The notes under the pieces are model-generated. The model saw nothing but the letters and a program-made list of their open reading frames with translations. It was not told the DNA's origin and ran no database searches. This document shows positions 1 through 6,686 of a stretch of DNA of 6,686 nucleotides, piece after piece. The DNA lies in the NCBI GenBank assembly GCA_021810985.1, contig JAJZQA010000148.1, forward strand, positions 1 to 6,686, written 5' to 3'. Origin of the DNA: Deltaproteobacteria bacterium (GTDB taxonomy: Bacteria; Desulfobacterota; Desulfuromonadia; Geobacterales; Geobacteraceae). Position 1 is the stretch's first letter; every line of letters starts with the position of its first letter. Position numbers and translations under genes: made by a program.

Positions 1-2
1 TC

Positions 3-1175
3 TTCTGGGACATCTTCGGCGACCGGGGACATCCGCTCCGGGCAACGGTCTCCGAAATGGGCCCGCTGCTCCTGTCACGCATCCTCTCCCTGAACGAGAC
101 CCAGGGCGGTGTTCTGAACCTCGTCTTCAAGATCGCCGATGACAACGGACTCCTCCTGCTGGACCTGAAAGACCTGCGGGCAATGGTGCAGCACGTGGGC
201 GACAATGCCGCCCAGTTCAGGACCGAATACGGCAACATCTCTCCGGCCAGCATCGGCGCGATTCAGCGCAACCTCCTGGTGCTCGAACAACAGGGAGGTG
301 ACCTCCTTTTTGGCGAACCGGCCCTCGATATCCAAGACTTTCTGCAGACGGACGGAAATGGCCGGGGTACGGTCAACATTCTTGCCGCCGAGCGGCTCAT
401 GCAGTCACCAAAGGTATATGCAACGTTTCTGCTCTGGCTCCTGGCGGAACTCTTTGAGCAGCTTCCCGAAGTTGGCGACCCGGCGAAACCGAGGATTGTT
501 TTCTTCTTTGACGAGGCACATCTCCTTTTCGAAGACCTCTCTCCGGCACTGGAAGAGCGGATCGAACAGGTAGTGCGACTGATCCGCTCCAAAGGGGTCG
601 GGATCTTCTTCGTTACCCAGAACCCCCTGGATATCCCCGATGCAGTGCTCGGCCAGTTGGGCAACCGGGTGCAGCACGCCCTGCGGGCCTTCACTCCTCG
701 TGATCAAAAGGCGGTCCGGGCAGCGGCACAAACCTTCCGGGCCAATCCGGAGCTCGACACGGAATCCGTTATCCTGGAATTGGGGGTTGGCGAAGCTTTA
801 ATCTCCCTTTTGGACGACAAGGGAATTCCCGCCATGGTTGATAAGGCCAAGGTAGCGCCGCCCCGCAGCAGTCTCGGCCTCCTGACACCCGCGGAAATCT
901 CCCGGATCGTGCATGATTCGCTCCTCTTCGGCACCTATGAAAAGACGGTGGACCGGGAATCAGCCTATGAATTATTGAAGAAACGGGCTGAGACGCCATC
1001 AGCTGATGCGCCGTCATCTTCACCGGAGCATTCAGCCCGCACGGAACGTTCCGGAACAGCGGACCTGCTCGGCGCATTCGCGAAAAGCGCCGCCCATGCC
1101 ATCGGCAGCCAGGTTGGCCGTCAGATCATCCGGGGAATATTGGGGTCGATCTTCGGGAGCGGCAGGCGACGGTAA
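3..1175 (+). CDS. DUF853 / HerA-like (YjgR-type) P-loop ATPase, 5' end cut off by window
   Basis: This is the C-terminal 390 residues of a DUF853 family protein. The reading frame is open from base 3, so the ATG at 57 is internal and not the start: the residues before it (FWDIFGDRGHP) also match the family. E. coli YjgR is about 500 residues, so roughly 110-130 N-terminal residues, including Walker A, lie outside the window. Visible features are a Walker B segment FFFDEAH (visible residues 167-173, bases about 501-521), the RLIRSKGVG segment, a TQNP sensor-like motif (205-208), and LGNRVQHALRAFTPRDQ. After a Ser/Pro-rich linker comes a small Ala/Gly/Arg-rich tail typical of this family. Relatives are HerA/FtsK-like hexameric ATPases. 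YjgR itself has no firmly established cellular role, so helicase or DNA-translocase activity is only inferred. The family call is secure and the function is not. Confidence 0.93.
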   Translation, partial: FWDIFGDRGHPLRATVSEMGPLLLSRILSLNETQGGVLNLVFKIADDNGLLLLDLKDLRAMVQHVGDNAAQFRTEYGNISPASIGAIQRNLLVLEQQGGDLLFGEPALDIQDFLQTDGNGRGTVNILAAERLMQSPKVYATFLLWLLAELFEQLPEVGDPAKPRIVFFFDEAHLLFEDLSPALEERIEQVVRLIRSKGVGIFFVTQNPLDIPDAVLGQLGNRVQHALRAFTPRDQKAVRAAAQTFRANPELDTESVILELGVGEALISLLDDKGIPAMVDKAKVAPPRSSLGLLTPAEISRIVHDSLLFGTYEKTVDRESAYELLKKRAETPSADAPSSSPEHSARTERSGTADLLGAFAKSAAHAIGSQVGRQIIRGILGSIFGSGRRR

Positions 1176-1212
1176 GCTTCATGTTCTCAGATCTAGGATC
1201 GTAGAATTGACA

Positions 1213-1217
1213 AGGAG
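1213..1217 (+). promoter_or_regulatory. Ribosome binding site of the 120-residue protein
   Basis: AGGAG lies 4 bases before the ATG at 1222. It is the only good Shine-Dalgarno match near this gene. It argues for a start at 1222 rather than at the in-frame ATG at 1006, which lies deep inside the upstream ATPase gene. Confidence 0.7.
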
Positions 1218-1221
1218 TACC

Positions 1222-1584
1222 ATGGATCACCTGCGTCTTCTGCCGCTGAACCTTGTGGCATCCCTCAAGCTCAGGGCAGCCGGTCAAACCGAATATCCCG
1301 GCATCCTCCCGGTTTTTCAGCTCATGGCCTGGGGCCTTGCCAGCGGCATTCCGCTGACACACGCCCGGACAGAGCACGAATTGGCCCGCCTCTCCAAACT
1401 CGACGATCAGCAAAACGCCTTGGAGTACCTGGTCATGGGTGTTCCGGGCGGATTACCCGAATTGCACCGCAATCTCCTGAAGTCCCCGCCCAAAGCCGCG
1501 GCCCGCCTGCTTCTCGACATTCTTGACCTGCGCCTCAAGGCCGATCCTCGCAATCCCTATCCCGTTGAGCCGACAGGAGCTTGA
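1222..1584 (+). CDS. Small hypothetical protein, 120 residues, family not recognised
   Basis: I do not recognise this protein. The frame stays open back to an ATG at 1006, but that start overlaps the upstream ATPase gene by 170 bases, whereas the ATG at 1222 has a clear AGGAG. The product looks soluble and mostly helical. It has a hydrophobic N-terminal half with no continuous segment long enough for a convincing membrane helix and no signal peptide pattern. A charged middle (about residues 48-66, ARTEHELARLSKLDD) follows, then a Leu-rich helix (ARLLLDILDLRLKAD, about 94-108) and a short Pro-containing C-terminus. There are no cysteines and no catalytic motif that I can see. It sits 46 bases after the DUF853 gene and 60 bases before uup, in the same direction, so it is probably co-transcribed with one or both. 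That spacing and the ribosome binding site are the main evidence that it is real. Confidence 0.7.
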   Translation: MDHLRLLPLNLVASLKLRAAGQTEYPGILPVFQLMAWGLASGIPLTHARTEHELARLSKLDDQQNALEYLVMGVPGGLPELHRNLLKSPPKAAARLLLDILDLRLKADPRNPYPVEPTGA

Positions 1585-1633
1585 CGGATGGCGGCAAATG
1601 GGCGAAGATGATTCCCCGCTGAAAAAATCAACC

Positions 1634-1639
1634 AGAGGA
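1634..1639 (+). promoter_or_regulatory. Ribosome binding site deciding the GTG start of uup
   Basis: AGAGGA lies 5 bases before the GTG at 1645. No in-frame ATG occurs between here and the conserved N-terminal strand (MSLLALRNIQLAFG), and the first ATP-binding cassette needs those residues, so GTG is the start. Confidence 0.7.
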
Positions 1640-1644
1640 TTATT

Positions 1645-3540
1645 GTGTCATTACTAGCGCTTCGTAACATCCAGCTCGCCTTCGGCGGTCCGTCGCTCCT
1701 TGACGGGATCAACCTCCAGATTGAAGAAGGGGACCGTCTCTGCCTGCTGGGCCGGAATGGAACCGGGAAATCCACCCTCTTGAAGATCCTGGCCGGTGAT
1801 CTGCCTCCCGACAACGGGGAAATCATTCGCCAACAGGGGCTGCGGACGGCTGTCGTCACCCAGGAGTCCCCGCCGAACCTGACCGGCACGGTCTTCGATG
1901 TAGTCGCCGGTGGCATGGGCGATGCTGCCGATCTTCTGGCTGAATATCACCATGTGAGTATCCGCCTTGCCACGGAAAGATGCGACGAACTGCTTAAAAA
2001 ACTGGAACAGTTGCACAAATCCCTTGAAGACTCCGGCGGCTGGAGCCTGCATCAGGAAGTGGAGCGTGTTCTCGGCCGGCTGGACCTTGACCCGGAAGCG
2101 GAGTTCGGTCATTTATCCGGTGGCACCAAGCGCCGGGCGCTTCTGGCCCGGGCGCTGGTGTCCCGGCCGGACATCCTCATTCTCGACGAACCGACCAACC
2201 ATCTCGACATCGACACCATTATCTGGCTGGAAGAGTTCCTGTTGAAGGAGGTAAAAACCTTTCTCTTCGTGACCCACGACCGCGCCTTTGCCCGGAAAAT
2301 GGCCAACCGGGTCGCGGAACTGGACAAGGGCAGGCTCTATGTTTTTTCCTGTGGCTACGATACCTTCGTCGAGCGCCGGGAAGCGCTGCTGGAGGCCGAA
2401 ATTGCCCGGCAGGCGTTGTTCGACAAGAAACTGGCCGAGGAAGAAGCCTGGATCCGGCAAGGCATCAAAGCACGCCGGACCCGTAATGAAGGACGCGTCC
2501 GGGCCTTGAAAAAGCTACGGGAGGAGCGGAGAAACCGAAGGGAAAAAATCGGCTCGGTAAAAATGCAGCTGCAGGAAGCCGAGCGTTCCGGCAACCTGGT
2601 GGTGGAAGCGGAAGCGGTTTCCTTCAGCTACGACGGCAAACCGATCATCAGCAATCTCTCGACCACCATCATGCGGGGCGACCGGATCGGCATCATCGGA
2701 CCCAACGGCTCGGGCAAAACCACCCTGCTCAGACTGCTCCTTGGGGAACTGGAACCCCAAAGCGGCGAAATCCGCCTCGGCACCCGCCGGGAGGTCCTCT
2801 ATTTCGACCAGCTCCGCGAACAGCTCGACCCGGAGCAGACCGTACAGCAAAACGTGGGCGAGGGCAATGATACCGTATTGATCAACGGCAGGCCGCGTCA
2901 TGTCATCGGCTATCTCCAGGATTTTCTCTTTTCTCCGGAACGGGCCCGCAGCCCGGTACGGATCCTCTCGGGCGGCGAAAGAAACCGGCTCCTCCTGGCT
3001 AAGCTGTTCACCAAACCCTCCAATGTGTTGGTGATGGACGAACCGACCAATGACCTGGACGCCGAGACCCTTGATTTGCTGGAAGAACTGCTGGCGGAAT
3101 ATACCGGCACGCTGCTCCTGGTAAGTCACGACCGGGAATTCCTCAATAATGTCGTTACCAGCACCCTGGTCCTCGGGGATTCCGGTCAGATCCGCGAGTT
3201 TGTCGGCGGCTACGATGATTGGCTCCGGCAGTCTGCTCCGGCACCGTCCGCCGCGGCACCGGCAAAATTGCCTGCGCCGCCAAAGGAAGAATCCCGGGGC
3301 GAGCAAGACAAGCCTCGCAAGCTGTCCTTTAAGGAACAGCGGGAGCTGGAGTCGCTGCCGGATCGGATCGCTGCTCTGGAAGCAGAACTGACGGTGCTCC
3401 ATGAAAAACTTGCCGACCCGGATTTCTACCGGAATGCCGGAGCGGACGTTGCACAATTCACGGCACAACTCCACGTGGTTGAAAGTGAATTGGAAGGAGC
3501 ATATGCCCGCTGGGAGGAACTGGAAGCTCTTGCGGAATGA
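1645..3540 (+). CDS. uup: ABC-F family ATPase Uup
   Basis: Soluble, duplicated ABC ATPase of 631 residues; E. coli Uup is about 635. Cassette 1 has Walker A GRNGTGKS (36-43), signature LSGG (157-160), Walker B ending in ILILDEPTNHLD (Glu182 catalytic) and the H-loop VTHDR (209-213). The inter-cassette linker carries the Uup hallmark WIRQGIKARRTRNEG (269-283), followed by a highly charged helical stretch. Cassette 2 has Walker A GPNGSGKT (352-359), the family stretch GYLQDFLF (422-429), LSGGE (441-445), VLVMDEPTNDLD (Glu466) and VSHDR (493-497). An Ala/Pro-rich spacer (530-548) leads to a C-terminal coiled coil (about 558-629), the region that binds branched DNA in E. coli Uup. All catalytic residues are intact and there are no membrane segments. 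Known roles of relatives are on the ribosome (ABC-F translation factors) and in suppressing precise transposon excision. GTG start. The following gene is 158 bases away and probably in a separate unit. Confidence 0.95.
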   Translation: MSLLALRNIQLAFGGPSLLDGINLQIEEGDRLCLLGRNGTGKSTLLKILAGDLPPDNGEIIRQQGLRTAVVTQESPPNLTGTVFDVVAGGMGDAADLLAEYHHVSIRLATERCDELLKKLEQLHKSLEDSGGWSLHQEVERVLGRLDLDPEAEFGHLSGGTKRRALLARALVSRPDILILDEPTNHLDIDTIIWLEEFLLKEVKTFLFVTHDRAFARKMANRVAELDKGRLYVFSCGYDTFVERREALLEAEIARQALFDKKLAEEEAWIRQGIKARRTRNEGRVRALKKLREERRNRREKIGSVKMQLQEAERSGNLVVEAEAVSFSYDGKPIISNLSTTIMRGDRIGIIGPNGSGKTTLLRLLLGELEPQSGEIRLGTRREVLYFDQLREQLDPEQTVQQNVGEGNDTVLINGRPRHVIGYLQDFLFSPERARSPVRILSGGERNRLLLAKLFTKPSNVLVMDEPTNDLDAETLDLLEELLAEYTGTLLLVSHDREFLNNVVTSTLVLGDSGQIREFVGGYDDWLRQSAPAPSAAAPAKLPAPPKEESRGEQDKPRKLSFKEQRELESLPDRIAALEAELTVLHEKLADPDFYRNAGADVAQFTAQLHVVESELEGAYARWEELEALAE

Positions 3541-3662
3541 ACGAAAAAATCCTGGCCAAGGGCAGGAGAAAGTTGCTAGTATCGCGTCGGAGCTTTCGCG
3601 TGCACTCCAGAAGGCCCCCTTGACTGCAAGCGTTTGGCTGATTTCAGCACATGACATTCACC

Positions 3663-3683
3663 TGCCGGAACAGCTTTCCGGCA
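3663..3683 (+). promoter_or_regulatory. Perfect inverted repeat (hairpin) in the leader of the radical SAM operon
   Basis: TGCCGGAA (3663-3670), loop CAGCT, TTCCGGCA (3676-3683): a perfect 8-bp stem with a 5-base loop ending 15 bases before the ATG at 3699. No T-run follows on either strand, so it is not a standard intrinsic terminator. It could be a leader structure affecting translation, a 3' stabilising hairpin of the uup transcript, or a protein-binding palindrome. A smaller GCTG/CAGC stem (3637-3648) lies just upstream. The inverted repeat is certain and any role is inference. Confidence 0.5.
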
Positions 3684-3698
3684 AAACGGGTATCTAGT

Positions 3699-5159
3699 AT
3701 GAATATTCTCTTCCTGCGTCCCAATCCAGGAAACGAGCAGTTCGGCCTCGGCCCCTTTTTCCGGGTTGAGCCGCTCGGACTCGAATACATCGCTGCGGCG
3801 CTCCTGCCGCTCGGTCACAAAATTACCATTGCCGATCTACGCTTCCGCCCCAGCGCAGCTACCTGGGTCCGGCGCACCCGGCCCCGCATCGTCGGCATTT
3901 CCTGCCTGCATGCGCTGGAATACGATCGCGTGGTGGAAACGGCCCGGGAAGTGCGCCGGGCATCCCCCGATACTTTTATCCTCGTGGGCGGCCATGCGGC
4001 CATGGCCTTCAGCGCACCGCTCGAAGATGATGCCATCGACGCTATCTTGCTCGATGACGGCGAAGAGCTTGTCCCGGCACTGGTGAACGCCCTCGACAAC
4101 GGCATCCCTCTCTCTGAAGTTCCCGCCCTGCGGCTCAGGACAAAAGATGGCTGGGTCACCAATGAACCACCCGAAAAGCGGGTCTGCCTCGACCTCGTGC
4201 CTCTTCCCGCCCGGGACCTGGTGGCCCGTCACCGCTCCGGCTACCATTGCCTGCTTTTCAAACCGGTCTGGCTGATTGAAACAGCGCGCGGCTGCCCGTT
4301 CCGCTGCTCGTTCTGCTCCGTCTGGCAGGTCTATGACCGTGGCTACCGGGAGCGAAGCATCGCAGCGGTGGTGGAAGATTTCGCCACCACCGGGGATTCC
4401 ATCTTCGTTGCCGATGACCTATTCTGGAACAACCCTCCCCGCAGCCTGGAACTGGCCGAGGCGCTGAAAAAAAAGGGCATCCGCAAGAGGTGGATCCTCG
4501 TCCAGAGCCGGACCGATCTGATCTCGCGCAATGCCGACCTCCTCGAAGCCTGGCGGCCGATTGCCAAGGATTTCGATATATTCCTCGGCTTCGAATTCGC
4601 CAGTGAGCGGGCCCTGTCGGACATCAGTAAAGATAGCGGTATCAAGGAGAGCCTGGCCGCGGCGGCTGTCGCCCGTACGCATCGCTACGGCATCAACGGT
4701 AATTTTCTCATCGATCCGGACTGGCAGGAAGACGATTTCCTCGAATTATGGGACTTTGTCGCAAAGCATCGGCTGCAACGCTCAGGCTTTACCCTCCTGA
4801 CACCGCTGCCGGGCACCGAGACCTACCAGGAGAATCTGGACCGGCTGCGGGACCTCCCCTGGGCGGACTTCGACATGCATCACCTGCTCTGGGAGCCGCG
4901 GCTCGGCGCCGAGCGTTTCAGTGAGCTGTACGCCGAAACCTGGCGGCGCTCCATCCTCAATACGGCAGGAGACAAGAAACTTACCGACTGGCTGCGTCAG
5001 GTAAAACCGCTGCAGATCCCCTACATGATTAAAGTATTGCGCCGCACCCAGGCCATGATGAAACCGGAAACGTACCTGCGCGAGTACGCCGCGACCCGCG
5101 CCCACCGTGAAGCGCGCCAGCTTTCCCGGACTAACCTGACTTGCCCGGGACGCCAATGA
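3699..5159 (+). CDS. Cobalamin-binding-type (class B) radical SAM protein, first of pair
   Basis: A 486-residue protein. The N-terminal part (about 1-160) is a B12-binding-like Rossmann domain: MNILFLRPNP, EPLGLEYIAAAL (24-35), IVGISCL (64-70) and LVGGHAAMAFS (95-105). The radical SAM core begins near 190, with ETARGCPFRCSFCSVW; Cys199, Cys203 and Cys206 should bind the 4Fe-4S cluster that cleaves S-adenosylmethionine. Later strands are FVADDLFW (236-243), LGFEFASE (296-303), GNFLIDPDW (334-342) and LLTPLPGTETY (366-376), followed by a helical C-terminus. The protein is cytoplasmic. No DxHxxG cobalamin-ligand motif is visible, which is common in this group. Relatives catalyse methylations or rearrangements of unactivated carbon; the substrate here cannot be told. 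I chose the ATG at 3699 because family members begin at this point. An in-frame ATG at 3651 would add 16 residues running through the leader hairpin. Neither start has a strong Shine-Dalgarno. The stop codon overlaps the next start. Confidence 0.88.
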   Translation: MNILFLRPNPGNEQFGLGPFFRVEPLGLEYIAAALLPLGHKITIADLRFRPSAATWVRRTRPRIVGISCLHALEYDRVVETAREVRRASPDTFILVGGHAAMAFSAPLEDDAIDAILLDDGEELVPALVNALDNGIPLSEVPALRLRTKDGWVTNEPPEKRVCLDLVPLPARDLVARHRSGYHCLLFKPVWLIETARGCPFRCSFCSVWQVYDRGYRERSIAAVVEDFATTGDSIFVADDLFWNNPPRSLELAEALKKKGIRKRWILVQSRTDLISRNADLLEAWRPIAKDFDIFLGFEFASERALSDISKDSGIKESLAAAAVARTHRYGINGNFLIDPDWQEDDFLELWDFVAKHRLQRSGFTLLTPLPGTETYQENLDRLRDLPWADFDMHHLLWEPRLGAERFSELYAETWRRSILNTAGDKKLTDWLRQVKPLQIPYMIKVLRRTQAMMKPETYLREYAATRAHREARQLSRTNLTCPGRQ

Positions 5160-6451
5160 CGAATGCTCCGGAATCACCACACCTGCTGCTGGTCTATCCG
5201 TCCACCCACAAACTCGGTTGGGCACGCTACTTTCAGCTCCCCTCTCTTTCCCTGAAACAGGTGGCGGCAGCAACTCCGCTCAGCTGGAAAGTGACGCTGG
5301 CGGACGAGCTCCACGACAATGTCCCGATTGACGAAAAGTTCACCCTGGTCGGCATTACCGCCATGACCCACCAGGCCACACGTGCCTACGAGATTGCCGA
5401 TGCGTTTCGCGAACGAGGGGTCCCGGTGGTTTTGGGGGGGATCCATCCGACGGTGCTCCCCGAAGAAGCTCTCGAACATGCTGACGCCGTCGTGATCGGC
5501 GAAGCAGAGCCGGTCTGGGAAACACTCCTGGACGATCTCCTGCACGGGAAGCTCCAGCAAACCTATCGGGCACCGCTTCCCGGCGGAACCCGGCTGACAG
5601 TCCCGTGGGCCCGGCGGGAAATCTTTGCCGGCAAGCGGTACCTTACGACCCAGACCCTTCAGGCCAGCCGGGGCTGTCCCTACGACTGCCCCTTCTGCAT
5701 TGTCACACCCTACTTCGGCAACAGCTTCCGCTACCGGGATCCCGACGATATTGCGGCAGAACTGCTCTCCTTCGACAAAAAACTCACGGTATTCCTTGAT
5801 GACAATATTCTTGGGGACCCGCATAGAGCGAAGCCGATTCTTGAGCGAATGAAGGGACTCGGACTCCGTTGGGGCGGTCAGGCAAACCTTCGTTTCGCCG
5901 AAGACCCGGAACTGGTCCGGCTGGTTGCCGAATCAGGCTGCATCGGCATATTTGTCGGCATCGAATCCGTAACCGGCCAGCACGCAAACCATCCGAAAAC
6001 GGCCAACGGCTCAACCCAGGCTGATCTGATCAAACGCATCCGGGATGCCGGAATTGTCGTAGAAGCTTCGATCATCTTCGGCTTTGATGATCACGACGAA
6101 AGCATCTTCGAGAAAACCCTCCGTTTTGTCCGGGAGACCGCCCCAAGCCTCCCCACTTTCCACCTGCTGACGCCGTACCCAGGCACCGCGCTTTTCAAAC
6201 AGTTCGACGAAGAAGGCCGGCTCCTGCATAAAGACTGGAAACGCTATAACCACACCGAAGTCGTGTACCGGCCCAAATTGCTGACGCCGGAACGATTGTA
6301 TCAGGGCTGGCGGGAAGCGAGGCAGGAAGCCTATTCCTGGTCCTCCATATTTTCCCGCATCAAAGCGAATCCACGCGGTCTATTCACGAACCTCGCCTAC
6401 AATCTCCTCCGCAAAGGGCCCAACGACGCATTAGAAAAAGACCGGACCTGA
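5156..6451 (+). CDS. Cobalamin-binding-type (class B) radical SAM protein, second of pair
   Basis: A 431-residue protein starting within the stop codon of the previous gene (ATGA, bases 5156-5159), which implies coupled translation. An in-frame TTG at 5141 is a less likely start. The B12-binding-like domain (about 8-145) shows LLVYPSTHKLGW, LVGITAMTHQATRAYEIA (64-81), VVLGGIHPTVLPEEAL (91-106) and ADAVVIGEAEPVW (109-121). The radical SAM core has QASRGCPYDCPFCIVTPYFG, with Cys174, Cys178 and Cys181 as cluster ligands, then VFLDDNILGD (212-221), FVGIES (266-271), ASIIFGFDDHD (304-314) and HLLTPYPGTALF (336-347). The C-terminal segment (RYNHTEVVYRPKLLTPERL, then YSWSSI) is typical of the branch of COG1032 that includes the hopanoid methylase HpnP, but I do not claim that function. 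No DxHxxG motif is visible. It is a different subtype from its partner, so the two are unlikely to be a recent duplication. Reaction and substrate are unknown. Confidence 0.9.
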   Translation: MTNAPESPHLLLVYPSTHKLGWARYFQLPSLSLKQVAAATPLSWKVTLADELHDNVPIDEKFTLVGITAMTHQATRAYEIADAFRERGVPVVLGGIHPTVLPEEALEHADAVVIGEAEPVWETLLDDLLHGKLQQTYRAPLPGGTRLTVPWARREIFAGKRYLTTQTLQASRGCPYDCPFCIVTPYFGNSFRYRDPDDIAAELLSFDKKLTVFLDDNILGDPHRAKPILERMKGLGLRWGGQANLRFAEDPELVRLVAESGCIGIFVGIESVTGQHANHPKTANGSTQADLIKRIRDAGIVVEASIIFGFDDHDESIFEKTLRFVRETAPSLPTFHLLTPYPGTALFKQFDEEGRLLHKDWKRYNHTEVVYRPKLLTPERLYQGWREARQEAYSWSSIFSRIKANPRGLFTNLAYNLLRKGPNDALEKDRT

Positions 6452-6686
6452 CCTGAATTCCATGAGGGTAAAGGTCCTGCATACCTTCATAAATTCAGAG
6501 GCTATCCGCACTCATAATTTCAAGGAAGAAATACCCGACCGAACAGATTGATTCCAGTAAACAGTCCCCGATCCGGACTACCTAGCAATACAGACAGCAC
6601 CCTACCAATCACTCTTTCTATTGAACCCTGAGAGAAAAAGAATTAGTACCAGATAAACACAGAAGCCGGGACAAAAGAACCTTTTA
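6452..6686. other. AT-richer non-coding tail, no gene seen
   Basis: These 235 bases run to the window edge at about 43% GC by hand count, against roughly 60% in the genes. I find no long reading frame, no tRNA-like fold and no convincing promoter on either strand. A 29-codon frame from the ATG at 6462 has no ribosome binding site. The tail most likely is an intergenic region whose next gene lies outside the window. Confidence 0.6.
6455..6496 (+). terminator. Imperfect hairpin after the last gene, possible weak or Rho-dependent terminator
   Basis: GAATT (6455-6459) can pair with AATTC (6492-6496), and ATGAGGG (6462-6468) with CCTTCAT (6484-6490), including one G-U pair. The arms are separated by a small internal loop, and the terminal loop is 15 bases. 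It begins 3 bases after the stop codon at 6449-6451. No T-run follows, so a classical intrinsic terminator is not supported. Its position at the end of the gene pair is the main reason to list it. Confidence 0.3.

Noticed and set aside
1207..1212. Perfect -35-like TTGACA before the 120-residue gene
   Set aside because: No -10-like hexamer lies at proper spacing, and a promoter here would start transcription inside the coding region. It overlaps the ribosome binding site by chance.
3544..3567. Minus-strand hairpin (TCCTG/CAGGA) followed by six T, terminator-like
   Set aside because: The stem is only 5 bp, and no minus-strand gene in the window would need it. The T-run is simply the antisense of an A-run after the uup stop.
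3620..3625. -35-like TTGACT in the uup/radical SAM gap
   Set aside because: The region 16-18 bases downstream reads TTCAGC or similar, with no resemblance to a -10 element, so I cannot support a promoter.
2515..3657. Long open frame on the minus strand (380 residues) opposite uup
   Set aside because: It lies almost entirely opposite the well-supported uup gene, has no recognisable motif, and its sequence reads as the antisense of the ABC cassette. High-GC codon bias produces such shadows.
3401..3697. 98-residue frame running from the end of uup to just before the radical SAM start
   Set aside because: It begins inside uup in another frame, has no ribosome binding site of note, and the translated sequence has no recognisable domain.
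3651..3698. Upstream ATG at 3651 as start of the first radical SAM gene
   Set aside because: The extra 16 residues do not resemble the family N-terminus, would be encoded through the perfect hairpin, and have no Shine-Dalgarno. MNILFLRPNP at 3699 is the typical beginning.
3541..3698. Cobalamin or SAM riboswitch in the leader of the radical SAM pair
   Set aside because: The gap is only 158 bases and I see neither a B12-box-like conserved sequence nor the multi-stem layout expected of these riboswitches.
6462..6551. 29-codon frame starting MRVKVLHTF after the last gene
   Set aside because: There is no ribosome binding site, the frame lies inside and after an imperfect hairpin, and its length is well within chance expectation.

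Overview
The window looks like ordinary chromosomal DNA from an anaerobic, GC-rich Gram-negative bacterium. My best guess is a Geobacter-like member of the Desulfuromonadota. The reasons are a coding GC content near 60%, a proteobacterial-type Uup and DUF853 (YjgR-like) protein, and adjacent cobalamin-binding-type radical SAM genes of a kind common in that group. The assignment rests on recalled protein families, not on a search. All five genes are on the + strand. I see no tRNA, rRNA, insertion sequence, phage gene or CRISPR array.

Left part (1-1644): the window opens inside a DUF853/HerA-type ATPase gene whose 5' end, with the Walker A region, lies outside. A 46-base gap with a good ribosome binding site leads to a 120-residue protein that I do not recognise. 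A 60-base gap follows. The close spacing suggests co-transcription with the next gene.

Middle (1645-3540): a full-length ABC-F ATPase, Uup, with two ATP-binding cassettes, the characteristic basic linker and a C-terminal coiled coil. It starts with GTG. It is followed by a 158-base gap that holds a perfect 8-bp hairpin shortly before the next start codon.

Right part (3699-6451): two cobalamin-binding-type class B radical SAM genes joined by a 4-base ATGA overlap. Both have an N-terminal Rossmann-like domain and an intact CxxxCxxC iron-sulfur motif. They are clearly different subtypes, and neither shows the classical DxHxxG cobalamin-ligand motif. They are probably translated together and may act in one pathway, but the sequence does not reveal the substrate. 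This pair is the best candidate here for uncharacterised biochemistry. The last 235 bases (6452-6686) are AT-richer (about 43% GC by my hand count), carry no convincing gene, and contain one imperfect hairpin just after the last stop codon.
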